Origin: Actinomycetota bacterium
GTDB taxonomy: Bacteria; Actinomycetota; Acidimicrobiia; Acidimicrobiales; Ilumatobacteraceae
DNA: 11,906 nt
Assembly: GCA_016870295.1 (NCBI GenBank)
Contig: VGBY01000020.1
Location: forward strand, 1 to 11,906
Direction of reading: 5' to 3'
Shown: positions 1 to 6,305 of the stretch, piece after piece
How positions within the stretch are numbered: the first letter of the stretch is position 1
Layout of the letters: each line of letters opens with the position of its first letter
The notes under the pieces: generated by a model
The model's database searches: none
The model's input: only the letters and a program-made list of their open reading frames with translations
What the model was told of the DNA's origin: nothing
Made by a program: the position numbers and the translations under genes

Positions 1-425
1 CGGCCATCACCTTGCGGCCCGAGTTCTTCGATGTCTACCTAGAAGTTGCCGTCGAGTATCAACTGCCGATTCGTCTGCCTTCAACGGTCTCCACCACGGC
101 TGCAGGATTTGATTTTCGCGGATTGGCGCGCGACGAGGGCGTGTTCTTTCCTGACCACTTCGATCACGACTGGTCGTCGGGCAGTCGCGAGCGCGTGATG
201 CGGTCGATTGCGTCACTACAGCCAGGTGTCACCGAGATTCATGTGCAGCCGGTGATCGACTCACCCGAAGTGCGCGCCGTCGGTGCCGTGACGCAAGGTT
301 GGATCGACGACCTCGACTTGGTGACGAGCCGCGAACTTCGTGATGCACTCAGTGCAGCCGGTGCGGTGTTGATCGGCTATCGGGAAATCAGGGACGTGAT
401 GCGAGCCGCGCGAGTACGCGGCTGA
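1..425 (+). CDS. ChbG/YdjC-like carbohydrate deacetylase, 3' end only
   Basis: This is the C-terminal part of a gene that runs in from upstream; the reading frame is open from base 3 to the TGA at 423-425, so a TTG at 12 need not be the start. Members of this family are metal-dependent deacetylases acting on acetylated sugars or oligosaccharides. Visible family features are a segment ending in LPIRLP after a helix rich in Y, V and E, then GVTEIHVQP, which resembles the family's E-[IL]-x-x-HP strand, then SPEVRAVG, and a closing SRELRDAL...GAVLIGYREIRDVMR, which is very typical of the family end. In the EIHVQP motif a glutamine stands where a second histidine is common. The catalytic N-terminal Asp pair is outside the window, so activity cannot be judged. 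The last 38 bases overlap the convergent small gene. The family assignment is from memory of motifs. Confidence 0.7.
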   Translation, partial: AITLRPEFFDVYLEVAVEYQLPIRLPSTVSTTAAGFDFRGLARDEGVFFPDHFDHDWSSGSRERVMRSIASLQPGVTEIHVQPVIDSPEVRAVGAVTQGWIDDLDLVTSRELRDALSAAGAVLIGYREIRDVMRAARVRG

Positions 426-618
426 CTTCGCCCGAGCGCAACAACGCGAACAAATCACCACTGCTACCAGCCGCCTTCAATTTGCCCTGCATGTAGAGGC
501 TCGTCGGATTACCACTTGCGTCCACCGCGCCTACGGTGATGACGAGCGTTGCATCATCGGGACCTTCCACGACTTCGTCTTTCTTGCCGAAGACCACGCG
601 GTACTGCACGCTGCTCAT
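388..618 (-). CDS. Small unrecognised protein (76 aa) downstream of mca
   Basis: I do not recognise this family. The protein begins MSSVQYRVVFGKK, looks like two or three beta strands (VQYRVVFG, ATLVITVGAV, PTSLYMQGKL), and ends with a short basic helix (DLFALLRSGEVSRVLARLAS). It has no membrane segment, signal peptide or cysteine. The ATG at 618 is chosen because a longer reading would run into the end of mca, and because residues before it (arginine- and cysteine-rich) do not look like coding sequence. There is no clear Shine-Dalgarno. The ATG forms an ATGA overlap with the stop of a 12-codon micro-ORF that itself overlaps the mca stop, so translation may be coupled to mca. The 3' end overlaps the convergent deacetylase gene by 38 bases. 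A role linked to mycothiol metabolism is only a guess from position. Confidence 0.6.
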   Translation of the reverse strand: MSSVQYRVVFGKKDEVVEGPDDATLVITVGAVDASGNPTSLYMQGKLKAAGSSGDLFALLRSGEVSRVLARLASRP

Positions 619-653
619 TGCAGCGACCAATCGAGGATGGGCACGCTGCTCAT
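606..653 (-). repeat. Duplicated gene start, 13-base direct repeat
   Basis: The minus-strand sequence ATGAGCAGCGTGC occurs exactly at 653-641 and again at 618-606, a period of 35 bases. The inner copy is the start of the 76-aa gene and the outer copy sits on the mca stop codon. The bases between the copies are not repeated, so this is either an old tandem duplication that has decayed or a short local copying event. Confidence 0.7.
615..653 (-). other. 12-codon micro-ORF linking mca to the small gene
   Basis: On the minus strand an ATG at 653 opens MSSVPILDWSLQ and stops at a TGA at 617-615. Its ATG overlaps the mca stop as ATGA (653-650), and its stop overlaps the start of the 76-aa gene as ATGA (618-615). 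The first four residues, MSSV, equal those of the 76-aa protein because the start region is duplicated. Whether it is translated is unknown; it could pass ribosomes from mca to the next gene. Confidence 0.35.
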
Positions 654-1561
654 CGGCGCGCGGCGCTGCGAATGCCGGCGAACATGTCGTCTTCGACTTC
701 GTCGTCGCGGCGCGTTCCCGGCACCAACGAACGCGCCAACACCCAATCCTCGTACGGGTACACCTCGGCAAGTTCGGCGTCGCTCAAACCAAACCAGAAC
801 GGTTCACGCTCATCTACTTGTGTCTTGTGCGCACGCAACGCCCCCGACCGGGCCCACAGAAAGTCGCCGATCTGCAAACGTGTCGTGATGCGCTGGTCGA
901 GGTTCGGGCGGTCGAACCACTTCTCGTCGTACGGTGACGAGCCACGCAGACGGATCAACGCCTCGTGCACAGCGGTGAGTCGCGCCCGCGACCACACCGA
1001 GTAGTACAACTTGAGTGGCTGCCAGGCGGCGCCATGTTCGGGATACCACTCCTCATCGCCGGCACGGTCGAACGCCAACACGCTGATGTCGTGCACCTTC
1101 AAATGGTCTGGGTGCGGGTACCCGCGCTGATCGTCGCCGTAGGTGATCATCACCTGCGGGCGGTGTTCTCGAATCACGCGCACGAGGCGACCAGTCGCTT
1201 CGTCGATGTCCGCCTGATGAAACGACTCGGGGTGTGCGTTGGCCGGCGACTCAGGCATGCCCGAGTCGCGGTACCCGAGCATCTCCACATGCGAAAAACC
1301 GATCACCGCGGCGGATGCCGCCAGTTCCTGCGGCCGCAGCGCAGCGAGCAGGCGTTTCGCCGCATCACCCTCCAGATTGTGGAATGGCTGGCCAGGTTCC
1401 TTCAATGCCGGATTGTTGAGGTCGCCCTCTTCTCCGCCGGTGCAGCACACCAGCACGGTGTGGATTCCTTCGCGCGAATACTTGGCCAGCGTTGGCGCAC
1501 CCTTTGACGCTTCGTCATCAGGGTGTGCGTGCACCGTGAGAATGCTGAGGCGCTCGTTCAT
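650..1561 (-). CDS. mca: Mycothiol S-conjugate amidase Mca (303 aa)
   Basis: Mca is a cytoplasmic zinc amidase of the PIG-L/LmbE fold. It cleaves mycothiol S-conjugates to a mercapturic acid, which is exported, and GlcN-inositol, which is recycled. Visible features are HAHPDDE at residues 11-17 (zinc ligands His13 and Asp16 by family analogy), Lys20 in EASKGA where MshB has a different residue, CCTGGEEGD at 39-47, GYRDSGMPESP at 96-106, TYGDDQRGYPHPDH ending at His153 (third zinc ligand), KLYYSVWSRARL, and TQVDEREPFWFG near the end. SKGA and YPHPDHLKVH favour Mca over the MshB deacetylase. The length suits the family (about 290). The ATG at 1561 places the first strand right at the N-terminus; an upstream extension would overlap the divergent lipoprotein gene and lacks family similarity. 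The stop forms an ATGA overlap with a micro-ORF leading to the small downstream gene. Confidence 0.94.
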   Translation of the reverse strand: MNERLSILTVHAHPDDEASKGAPTLAKYSREGIHTVLVCCTGGEEGDLNNPALKEPGQPFHNLEGDAAKRLLAALRPQELAASAAVIGFSHVEMLGYRDSGMPESPANAHPESFHQADIDEATGRLVRVIREHRPQVMITYGDDQRGYPHPDHLKVHDISVLAFDRAGDEEWYPEHGAAWQPLKLYYSVWSRARLTAVHEALIRLRGSSPYDEKWFDRPNLDQRITTRLQIGDFLWARSGALRAHKTQVDEREPFWFGLSDAELAEVYPYEDWVLARSLVPGTRRDDEVEDDMFAGIRSAARR

Positions 1562-1638
1562 GTGCACGCAGCAGGCTAGTTGCTGATTACTGCTCGAGTC
1601 GCTGCGCGCCGCTGCATCATCTCGTACTCTCGTAGGCG
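1562..1638. promoter_or_regulatory. Divergent intergenic region, mca / PEBP lipoprotein
   Basis: This 77-base gap must hold the promoters for two divergent genes. TACTCT at 1625-1630 on the plus strand and TAGCCT at 1578-1573 on the minus strand both fit the loose actinobacterial -10 pattern TAnnnT and lie 8 and 11 bases from the respective start codons, which would give very short leaders or leaderless mRNAs. No convincing -35 or Shine-Dalgarno was seen on either side, so these are weak calls. Confidence 0.3.
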
Positions 1639-2256
1639 ATGACCGCACGACGCACGCAACTTCTCGGTGTCGTGATCTTGTTGCTCGCACTGACTGCGTG
1701 CTCGCGAGACGGGCGAGTGCTCGCGCCGGCCACTCCCGAACAGAACGAGAGCATCGCGATTGCGCCGACGGAGTCCTCAGTCTCGCTCGAACCGAGCGAA
1801 GCGTTTGCAATTCGTGGACCGTGGATCGACGGTGCCGATATCGACCTCGCCTTTACGTGCTACGGCCGCAACGTGTCGCCGCCACTCGAGATCTCTGCCC
1901 AGCCACCCGGCACCGTGACGCTCGCCGTGTTGTTGCACGACGTGGAGACGCCCGACCGAATTCTCTGGGCGATGGCCAACATCACCGGCGGCACCGTTGC
2001 AATCGGAGAAGGCGCGACACCACCTGACGTGGTCGTCGCCACGAATAGTGATGGAAACGCCGCGTATCAACCACCCTGCCCGTCGAGTGGCGAGCGACGC
2101 CAGTACTTGTTGACGGTGTTCGCACTGGACAAGGCGCTCGATGTATCCGGCATCACGAATGCCGACGGTCAAGTGGATGCTGATGCGTTGCTCACGGCGG
2201 TGGAGATGAGCACCTTTGACCTGGCCGAGAGCACGTTCTACGTGCAGGCGCCCTAA
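1639..2256 (+). CDS. PEBP/YbhB-family lipoprotein (205 aa)
   Basis: The predicted product is an exported, lipid-anchored protein of the phosphatidylethanolamine-binding (YbhB/YbcL, Raf-kinase-inhibitor-like) family; the bacterial function is not settled. The N-terminus has two arginines, a hydrophobic stretch (residues 8-18) and the lipobox LTAC with Cys21 as the lipidation site. A low-complexity linker reaches about residue 55. The PEBP domain follows: CYGRNVSPP (74-82), DVETPDRILWAMANI (101-115), and YQPPCPSSGERRQY (143-156), which matches the second conserved region, then LTVFALDKALD. In that region the family's usual histidine (P-x-G-x-H-R-Y) is replaced, since GERRQY has no histidine, so anion binding may be altered. 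The ATG at 1639 puts the signal peptide at the proper distance; only a poor TAGG lies upstream. Confidence 0.88.
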   Translation: MTARRTQLLGVVILLLALTACSRDGRVLAPATPEQNESIAIAPTESSVSLEPSEAFAIRGPWIDGADIDLAFTCYGRNVSPPLEISAQPPGTVTLAVLLHDVETPDRILWAMANITGGTVAIGEGATPPDVVVATNSDGNAAYQPPCPSSGERRQYLLTVFALDKALDVSGITNADGQVDADALLTAVEMSTFDLAESTFYVQAP

Positions 2257-2294
2257 CCAACCGCGGCAGTCGCCCATCCAACTGCGGCAGTCGC
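2257..2294 (+). repeat. Short tandem direct repeat after the lipoprotein gene
   Basis: CCAACCGCGGCAGTCGC at 2257-2273 and CCAACTGCGGCAGTCGC at 2278-2294 differ at one base, with a 21-base period. They begin directly after the TAA of the lipoprotein gene. The second copy contains ACTGC-G-GCAGT, too tight to form a normal hairpin. No function is evident; a replication-slippage duplication is the simplest reading. Confidence 0.6.
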
Positions 2295-2350
2295 GTCGGT
2301 CGTCGTCGCAGTCTGAACCCGCTCGTTCCCCCACTGGAGCGCGTGAATCT

Positions 2351-2460
2351 GTGAGACTTGACGCATCGATCGCGCACTCGCTTCGCTTCCCATCGCCCTG
2401 TGTGAGACCGACCTCGACGGTCGGCTGATCGCCGCCAACGACGCCTTCCGTGCACTCGCG
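2351..2460 (+). other. Upstream part of the first PAS domain without a canonical start
   Basis: In the frame of the cyclic-di-GMP gene, codons 2362-2460 read RIDRALASLPIALCETDLDG then RLIAANDAFRALA, a very typical PAS start. The frame is closed upstream by TGA at 2359-2361, and no in-frame ATG, GTG or TTG lies between it and the TTG at 2461. A GTG at 2351, preceded by GGAG at 2336-2339, opens VRLDA in another frame; one extra base between about 2360 and 2365 would join it to the PAS frame. Either a base is missing here (mutation or sequencing error), or initiation uses a non-standard codon such as CTG at 2398. Confidence 0.6.
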
Positions 2461-4470
2461 TTGGGTGGTGCTCCGCTCACGCTGGGTGTTGCTGCATGGT
2501 CGCACGCCGTGCCGGCGCGACGCGCCGAACTGGAGTCGCAGTGGATTGCCACGCGGGCGGCCGATGCGCCGTTCGTCGCCCACTTCCGCGTCACCGATGT
2601 GGCTGGAAACGACGTCGTGATCGCCTTCGCCGCACATCCGGTGCGCGACCTCGATCAGCACGTTTCCCACTACATCGGCACGGCACACGACATGAGCACG
2701 CTCGTGCGCAACGACCAACTCAACGATCAACTCGTCGGTGCGCTCGATGCCGCCCACGATGCGATAGTCGTCTACGACACCAACGCATGCCTCGTGTTCG
2801 CCAATCGAGGTGCGGGTGAATTGTTGGGCATCGCCGACACATCCGACGCTCCCGACACCGACCATGAGGCCGCCGCGACCTTCTTTGATGCGGTGCGAAA
2901 TCAAGTGCCGCGCGAGGTATTGATCGGCGCGACGCGCAGTTCATGGTCGGGAGAACTCGGCCATCGCAGCCCGGACGGTTTCATGCGCACGCTGGCGCTC
3001 ACGTTGCACGTCGTGCGCCGCGCCGACTCGACGGTCGACCACTACTCCATCGTTGCCCGCGATGTCACCGAGCACAAACAAACACAGGCGGAACTGCAGC
3101 GCCAGGCAACCCACGACGAGCTCACCGGCTTGCCCAATCGCACGCTGTTTCTGCGGCGCGTCGCCGAGGCGCTCGATCGCAGTCGCACACTGAAGCGCGG
3201 CGTCACCGTGATGTTCCTCGACTTTGACGGGCTGAAAAACGTGAACGACACCGTCGGGCACCGCTTCGGCGACCAACTCATCGTCAGCGTCGGCAAGCGA
3301 CTCGTGAATGCAACGCGACCGTCCGATGTGGTTGCGCGACTGAGTGGCGACGAGTTCGCCGTACTCGCCGAAGGTGTCGGGGATGAGTCGCTCGCGATGG
3401 AGATCGCCGAGCGACTGCGCGTCAGTATCACTGGCCAACACGTCATCCAAGGCGTCGAGGTGACCTCGGGGGCGAGCGTCGGCATCGCAATCGCCACACA
3501 GGCCTTGCTCGCCGAGCAGTCACCGACGGATGCGGCGCTCACGCTGTTGGTCAACGCCGATACGGCGATGTATCGCGCCAAGCAACGTGGCAAGGGTCGT
3601 TGCGAGGTGTACAGCGAAGCGATGCGCACGCAGGCACGCGACCGCTTGACGCTCGGCTCACAACTGGAGCGCGCACTCGCGCGGACGGAGTTGTCGCTCG
3701 TGTACCAGCCGATCATCTCCATCCACACGGGTCGTGTCGTGGCGATTGAAGCGTTGTTGCGCTGGCAGCATCCGGAGCGCGGCGCGTTGACACCGCCAGC
3801 GTTTCTCGACGTCGCCGAAGAAACCGGCGTCATCGGCCCGATTGGCGATTGGGTCATCGCTACCGCTGCGCGCACGCTGCGCACTCTGCTCGACGATGGC
3901 ACGCTCGAGCGCTCGGTCACGATGCACGTGAACGTGTCGCCGCGCCAGTTGAGCGACGCGGGCTTCGTCGAGCGCACGACGGCGGCACTCGGCGCGGCGG
4001 GCATCGATACCAAACAACTCGTGCTGGAGTTCACCGAAGCCACCGCGTTGGCCGGCAGTGCGGCGATTACCCGCAGTCTCAACGCGCTCGGGAGGCTCGA
4101 TGTGCGGCTCTCGATCGACGACTTCGGCACCGGCTACTCCTCACTCGCCCACTTGCGCGATTTTCGCGCCGCGCAACTCAAACTCGACGGCACGTTCATC
4201 CGCAACATTGGTCGCGACGGAGCCGACGACCCGATCGTGCGGTCGATCGTGCAACTCGCGCACTCCCTCGACATGTCGGTGGTGGCAGAGTGGGTGCAGT
4301 CAGCCGAACAACTACAGCGTCTGCGACTGCTCGGTTGCGATCACGCACAGGGCAACCATGTGTGCGAACCAACGACAAGTGACGGAGTGCGCGATTTCGT
4401 GCGTCGCAGCGCGACGGTCGAGCGTGCGCGTCACTCCGGGGGGACCGGCGCGGGACCCGTCCCCGAATAA
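2461..4470 (+). CDS. PAS-PAS-GGDEF-EAL cyclic-di-GMP synthase/phosphodiesterase
   Basis: This is a cytoplasmic sensor-effector predicted to make and/or degrade cyclic di-GMP; no membrane segment is visible. From the TTG at 2461 (669 aa) the order is: remainder of a first PAS domain to about residue 80 (its start lies upstream), a second PAS at about 95-205 ending in a PAC-like IVARDVTEHK, a GGDEF domain from THDELTGLPNR (217), and an EAL domain from YQPI (about 418) to about 645. The GGDEF signature is SGDEF (295-299), a tolerated variant, and RPSD eight residues before it keeps the RxxD product-inhibition site. The EAL domain keeps EALLRW (430), NVSPRQL, LEFTE, IDDFGTGYSSL, LKLD and the Glu of VVAE, so phosphodiesterase activity is plausible. 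Oddities are AEWVQS in place of AEGVET and QGN in place of QGY. The last 40 bases overlap the convergent LCP gene. TTG is kept only because it is the first canonical start. Confidence 0.9.
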   Translation: MGGAPLTLGVAAWSHAVPARRAELESQWIATRAADAPFVAHFRVTDVAGNDVVIAFAAHPVRDLDQHVSHYIGTAHDMSTLVRNDQLNDQLVGALDAAHDAIVVYDTNACLVFANRGAGELLGIADTSDAPDTDHEAAATFFDAVRNQVPREVLIGATRSSWSGELGHRSPDGFMRTLALTLHVVRRADSTVDHYSIVARDVTEHKQTQAELQRQATHDELTGLPNRTLFLRRVAEALDRSRTLKRGVTVMFLDFDGLKNVNDTVGHRFGDQLIVSVGKRLVNATRPSDVVARLSGDEFAVLAEGVGDESLAMEIAERLRVSITGQHVIQGVEVTSGASVGIAIATQALLAEQSPTDAALTLLVNADTAMYRAKQRGKGRCEVYSEAMRTQARDRLTLGSQLERALARTELSLVYQPIISIHTGRVVAIEALLRWQHPERGALTPPAFLDVAEETGVIGPIGDWVIATAARTLRTLLDDGTLERSVTMHVNVSPRQLSDAGFVERTTAALGAAGIDTKQLVLEFTEATALAGSAAITRSLNALGRLDVRLSIDDFGTGYSSLAHLRDFRAAQLKLDGTFIRNIGRDGADDPIVRSIVQLAHSLDMSVVAEWVQSAEQLQRLRLLGCDHAQGNHVCEPTTSDGVRDFVRRSATVERARHSGGTGAGPVPE

Positions 4471-5441
4471 AACGCCAGCACCGGCGCCGAAGAGTCGGCG
4501 AGCCGCAGCACGGAGTTGCCGCGCACCGTGTCGCCGTACGTGTCGAGTACGAATCGACGCAGTTTGCCCGTCGCAGCCGGTCGCATCAGTTTGGCGAACT
4601 CCAACATGTCAAGCCGTTCGTCGACGAGCAATGCCGAGGTGGCGCCGTCCATGATCGTGCCGGCGCGGAACGGGTCGCCGAGCGTGCGATTCACCGCCGT
4701 CTGCAGCAGGAGCGCGGTGAAGAGTCGCTGACGTTTACCGCGTCCGATGTCGGATGTGCCGTCGATACGCCACTCGCCGTCGACTTTCTCCTCAAAGAAG
4801 CGACTGCGCGCGTACGCCAGTGATTGCACGCCGGTCAGGTTCTTGCAGCCGGGCTTGATATAGAGACCCGTGTTGCGATCGCGCGTCGGATGTTCAACAC
4901 ACACGGTGACCCCGCCGACGGCATCCACCAAATCCTTGAAGCCCTGGAAGTCGATCTCCAAGTAATGATGAATCGGGATACCGAGTGCGCGTGTCACCGT
5001 ACGCACGACGACGGGCGCACCTTCGCGATACGCCACATTGATGCGTTCGGTGTTGTCGGAGTCGCCGATGTTCACCCACAGGTCACGTGGAATCGACAAC
5101 AGCGAGATGATCCCCGATGACTTTTCTACGTTCACGATGATCAAGGTGTCGCTACGCCGACCCTGCACCTCGCCTTCACCACCGACGTTGCCGAAATCAG
5201 GATCGCTCGGGTCGGCACCGGCCCGTGAGTCGGAGCCAACCAGAAGAAAGTTGACGAACTGATCGTTCGGGTCGGCGAGCGTCGAAGAGAGCGAGAGCTC
5301 ACGGCGCACATCGGTGAATCGCGTGTCGAGCGCCCGCCCCACCCCGAAGTAGCCGGCAACACTCAACACCACGAGCAGCGCGGCTGCCACCAGCCAGACC
5401 TGCTGACGCTCGCGCCTCTGTGCCACAAGATTTTCGTTCAT
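4431..5441 (-). CDS. LytR-CpsA-Psr (LCP) family cell-wall glycopolymer ligase
   Basis: LCP proteins transfer lipid-linked glycopolymers onto peptidoglycan outside the membrane (in mycobacteria, arabinogalactan). The 336-aa product has a short cytoplasmic N-terminus, one membrane anchor at about residues 15-35, and an extracytoplasmic LCP domain: NFLLVGSDSR (64-73), RRSDTLIIVNV (95-105), SIPRDLWVNI (116-125), INVAYREGAP, HYLEIDFQGFKDLVDAVGG (from 139), LAYARSRF, and SDIGRGKRQRLFTALL. The arginines and acidic residues expected to bind pyrophosphate are present. Cys181 and Cys199 may form a disulfide, as in other actinobacterial members. There is no C-terminal LytR_C domain. The gene follows birA in the same direction with 69 bases between. 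Its start is the third copy of a 17-base tandem repeat, so ATGs at 5458 and 5475 open only micro-ORFs. The 3' end overlaps the c-di-GMP gene by 40 bases. Confidence 0.92.
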   Translation of the reverse strand: MNENLVAQRRERQQVWLVAAALLVVLSVAGYFGVGRALDTRFTDVRRELSLSSTLADPNDQFVNFLLVGSDSRAGADPSDPDFGNVGGEGEVQGRRSDTLIIVNVEKSSGIISLLSIPRDLWVNIGDSDNTERINVAYREGAPVVVRTVTRALGIPIHHYLEIDFQGFKDLVDAVGGVTVCVEHPTRDRNTGLYIKPGCKNLTGVQSLAYARSRFFEEKVDGEWRIDGTSDIGRGKRQRLFTALLLQTAVNRTLGDPFRAGTIMDGATSALLVDERLDMLEFAKLMRPAATGKLRRFVLDTYGDTVRGNSVLRLADSSAPVLAFYSGTGPAPVPPE

Positions 5442-5475
5442 ACGGGATTTTCGTTCATACGGTCTCTTCGTTCAT
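5425..5475 (-). repeat. Three tandem 17-base units at the LCP start
   Basis: Read on the minus strand, three contiguous 17-base units occur: ATGAACGAAGAGACCGT (5475-5459), ATGAACGAAAATCCCGT (5458-5442) and ATGAACGAAAATCTTGT (5441-5425). Each begins with ATGAACGAA. The third is the start of the LCP gene. Because 17 is not a multiple of three, each ATG is in a different frame from the next. Confidence 0.95.
5438..5475 (-). other. Two chained six-codon micro-ORFs in the LCP leader
   Basis: The two upstream repeat units encode MNEETV (5475-5455) and MNENPV (5458-5438). The stop TGA of each sits inside the ATGA of the next unit, so the chain is MNEETV, then MNENPV, then the LCP protein MNENLV..., each joined by ATGA overlap. 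No strong Shine-Dalgarno precedes any copy; AAGAGA before the second ATG is the best. Termination-reinitiation could set LCP output, but translation is unproven. Confidence 0.4.
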
Positions 5476-5510
5476 GCACACGGTGACACCGCCGTACGAC
5501 GGTAGTGAAA

Positions 5511-6305
5511 TTACTGCACGCGCAGGTGCACCACATCGCCGACATCAATCACATGGCGAACGCCTTCGTCATCTTGCACGATCAGCCGTGATGCGTCGTC
5601 CAAGTCGATTGCGTCTCCGAACAACGACTCGCCCGCGCGCAGGTCGATGCGCACACGCGCGCCGAGCGTGGCAAGCACCGACTTATGTTCGGTTCGCAAC
5701 TGGGCGTCATCGCACTGGCGCCGTGTATCGACGCGCTCAAGCATCGCCACGAGGAGCACCTGGGGTGTCAGGGTTGGTGGCAGTATCAGTGGCGCTGGCA
5801 TGCGCTCGCCCGACGCGATGCGCGGCGCACCGGTTTGTGACGCACTCGCCAGCGATACGGCATCCGGCGGCGCCCAACCGACGTTGACGCCGATTCCCAC
5901 CACGACGAATCGTTCGCGCGGTGATGCGACTGCGAGCAACCCACCCAACTTGCGACCGCCCACGATCAAGTCATTCGGCCACTTCACCTGCACCGGCGTC
6001 TTGCTCAGCGACTCACACGCATCACGAGCGGCGAGCGCGACGATTCGCGCAAAACGCGACGGGTCTTCGCTCTCGTAACGAAACAGCAGCGACACCAAGA
6101 GGTTGCTGCCGCGCGTGGCATCCCACGTGCGATCGAGACGCCCCTTGCCTGCCGTCTGGAAGTCCGCAACGATCACCGTGCGATCCAGTGCGCCCGCACT
6201 CGCCGCAGCCACGAGGTCGTCGTTCGTGGAGCCCGTCTCCGCCACATGATGCACCGTCCACCCGATGGGCCAAATCGTTGCCGAACTAGGATTCGAAGGC
6301 GTCAT
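5511..6305 (-). CDS. birA: Biotin-[acetyl-CoA-carboxylase] ligase BirA (264 aa)
   Basis: BirA activates biotin with ATP and attaches it to the lysine of biotin-carrier domains, most obviously that of the carboxylase encoded next door. Motifs from the ATG at 6305 are ETGSTND (23-29), QTAGKGRLDRTW (50-61, the biotin-binding loop, usually GRGRRGR), VKWPNDLIVGGRKLGGLL (107-124) and VVVGIGVNVGW (134-144), then a small C-terminal SH3-like domain from about 220 (LGARVRIDLRAGE, VIDVGDVVHL). There is no N-terminal helix-turn-helix, so it is the monofunctional ligase and not a biotin repressor. Longer reading upstream would enter the carboxylase gene and adds no family sequence. A GTG nine bases upstream (6314) is an alternative. 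TGAGAG just before the ATG is a weak ribosome site. The LCP gene follows in the same direction, probably cotranscribed. Confidence 0.93.
   Translation of the reverse strand: MTPSNPSSATIWPIGWTVHHVAETGSTNDDLVAAASAGALDRTVIVADFQTAGKGRLDRTWDATRGSNLLVSLLFRYESEDPSRFARIVALAARDACESLSKTPVQVKWPNDLIVGGRKLGGLLAVASPRERFVVVGIGVNVGWAPPDAVSLASASQTGAPRIASGERMPAPLILPPTLTPQVLLVAMLERVDTRRQCDDAQLRTEHKSVLATLGARVRIDLRAGESLFGDAIDLDDASRLIVQDDEGVRHVIDVGDVVHLRVQ

Noticed and set aside
619..771. Extension of the small gene upstream to 771
   Set aside because: The extra residues are Arg- and Cys-rich and antisense-like, being an alternate frame of the 3' end of mca on the same strand.
1562..1810. Extension of mca upstream to an ATG at 1810
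   Set aside because: The added residues are arginine-rich with no family similarity, and they overlap the intergenic region and the start of the divergent lipoprotein gene. The family begins at MNERLSILTVHAHPDDE.
2216..2428. Small plus-strand frame spanning the lipoprotein end and the PAS start
   Set aside because: Ser/Arg/Pro-rich and overlapping real coding sequence at both ends. Only its GTG at 2351 is of interest, as a possible start separated by one base from the PAS frame.
1777..2904. Long open frame on the minus strand (375 codons)
   Set aside because: It is antisense to the PEBP lipoprotein and the first PAS domain, both supported by motifs; its translation has no recognisable motif. 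High GC leaves long shadow frames.
3042..4130. Long minus-strand open frame under the GGDEF-EAL gene
   Set aside because: Ser- and Arg-rich translation without motifs, lying under a well-supported coding strand.
5481..5505. Small inverted repeats (CGGT-GAC-ACCG, CCGT-ACG-ACGG) between birA and the LCP gene
   Set aside because: Four-base-pair stems are too weak to call a terminator or attenuator in GC-rich DNA; no T tract follows on the minus strand.
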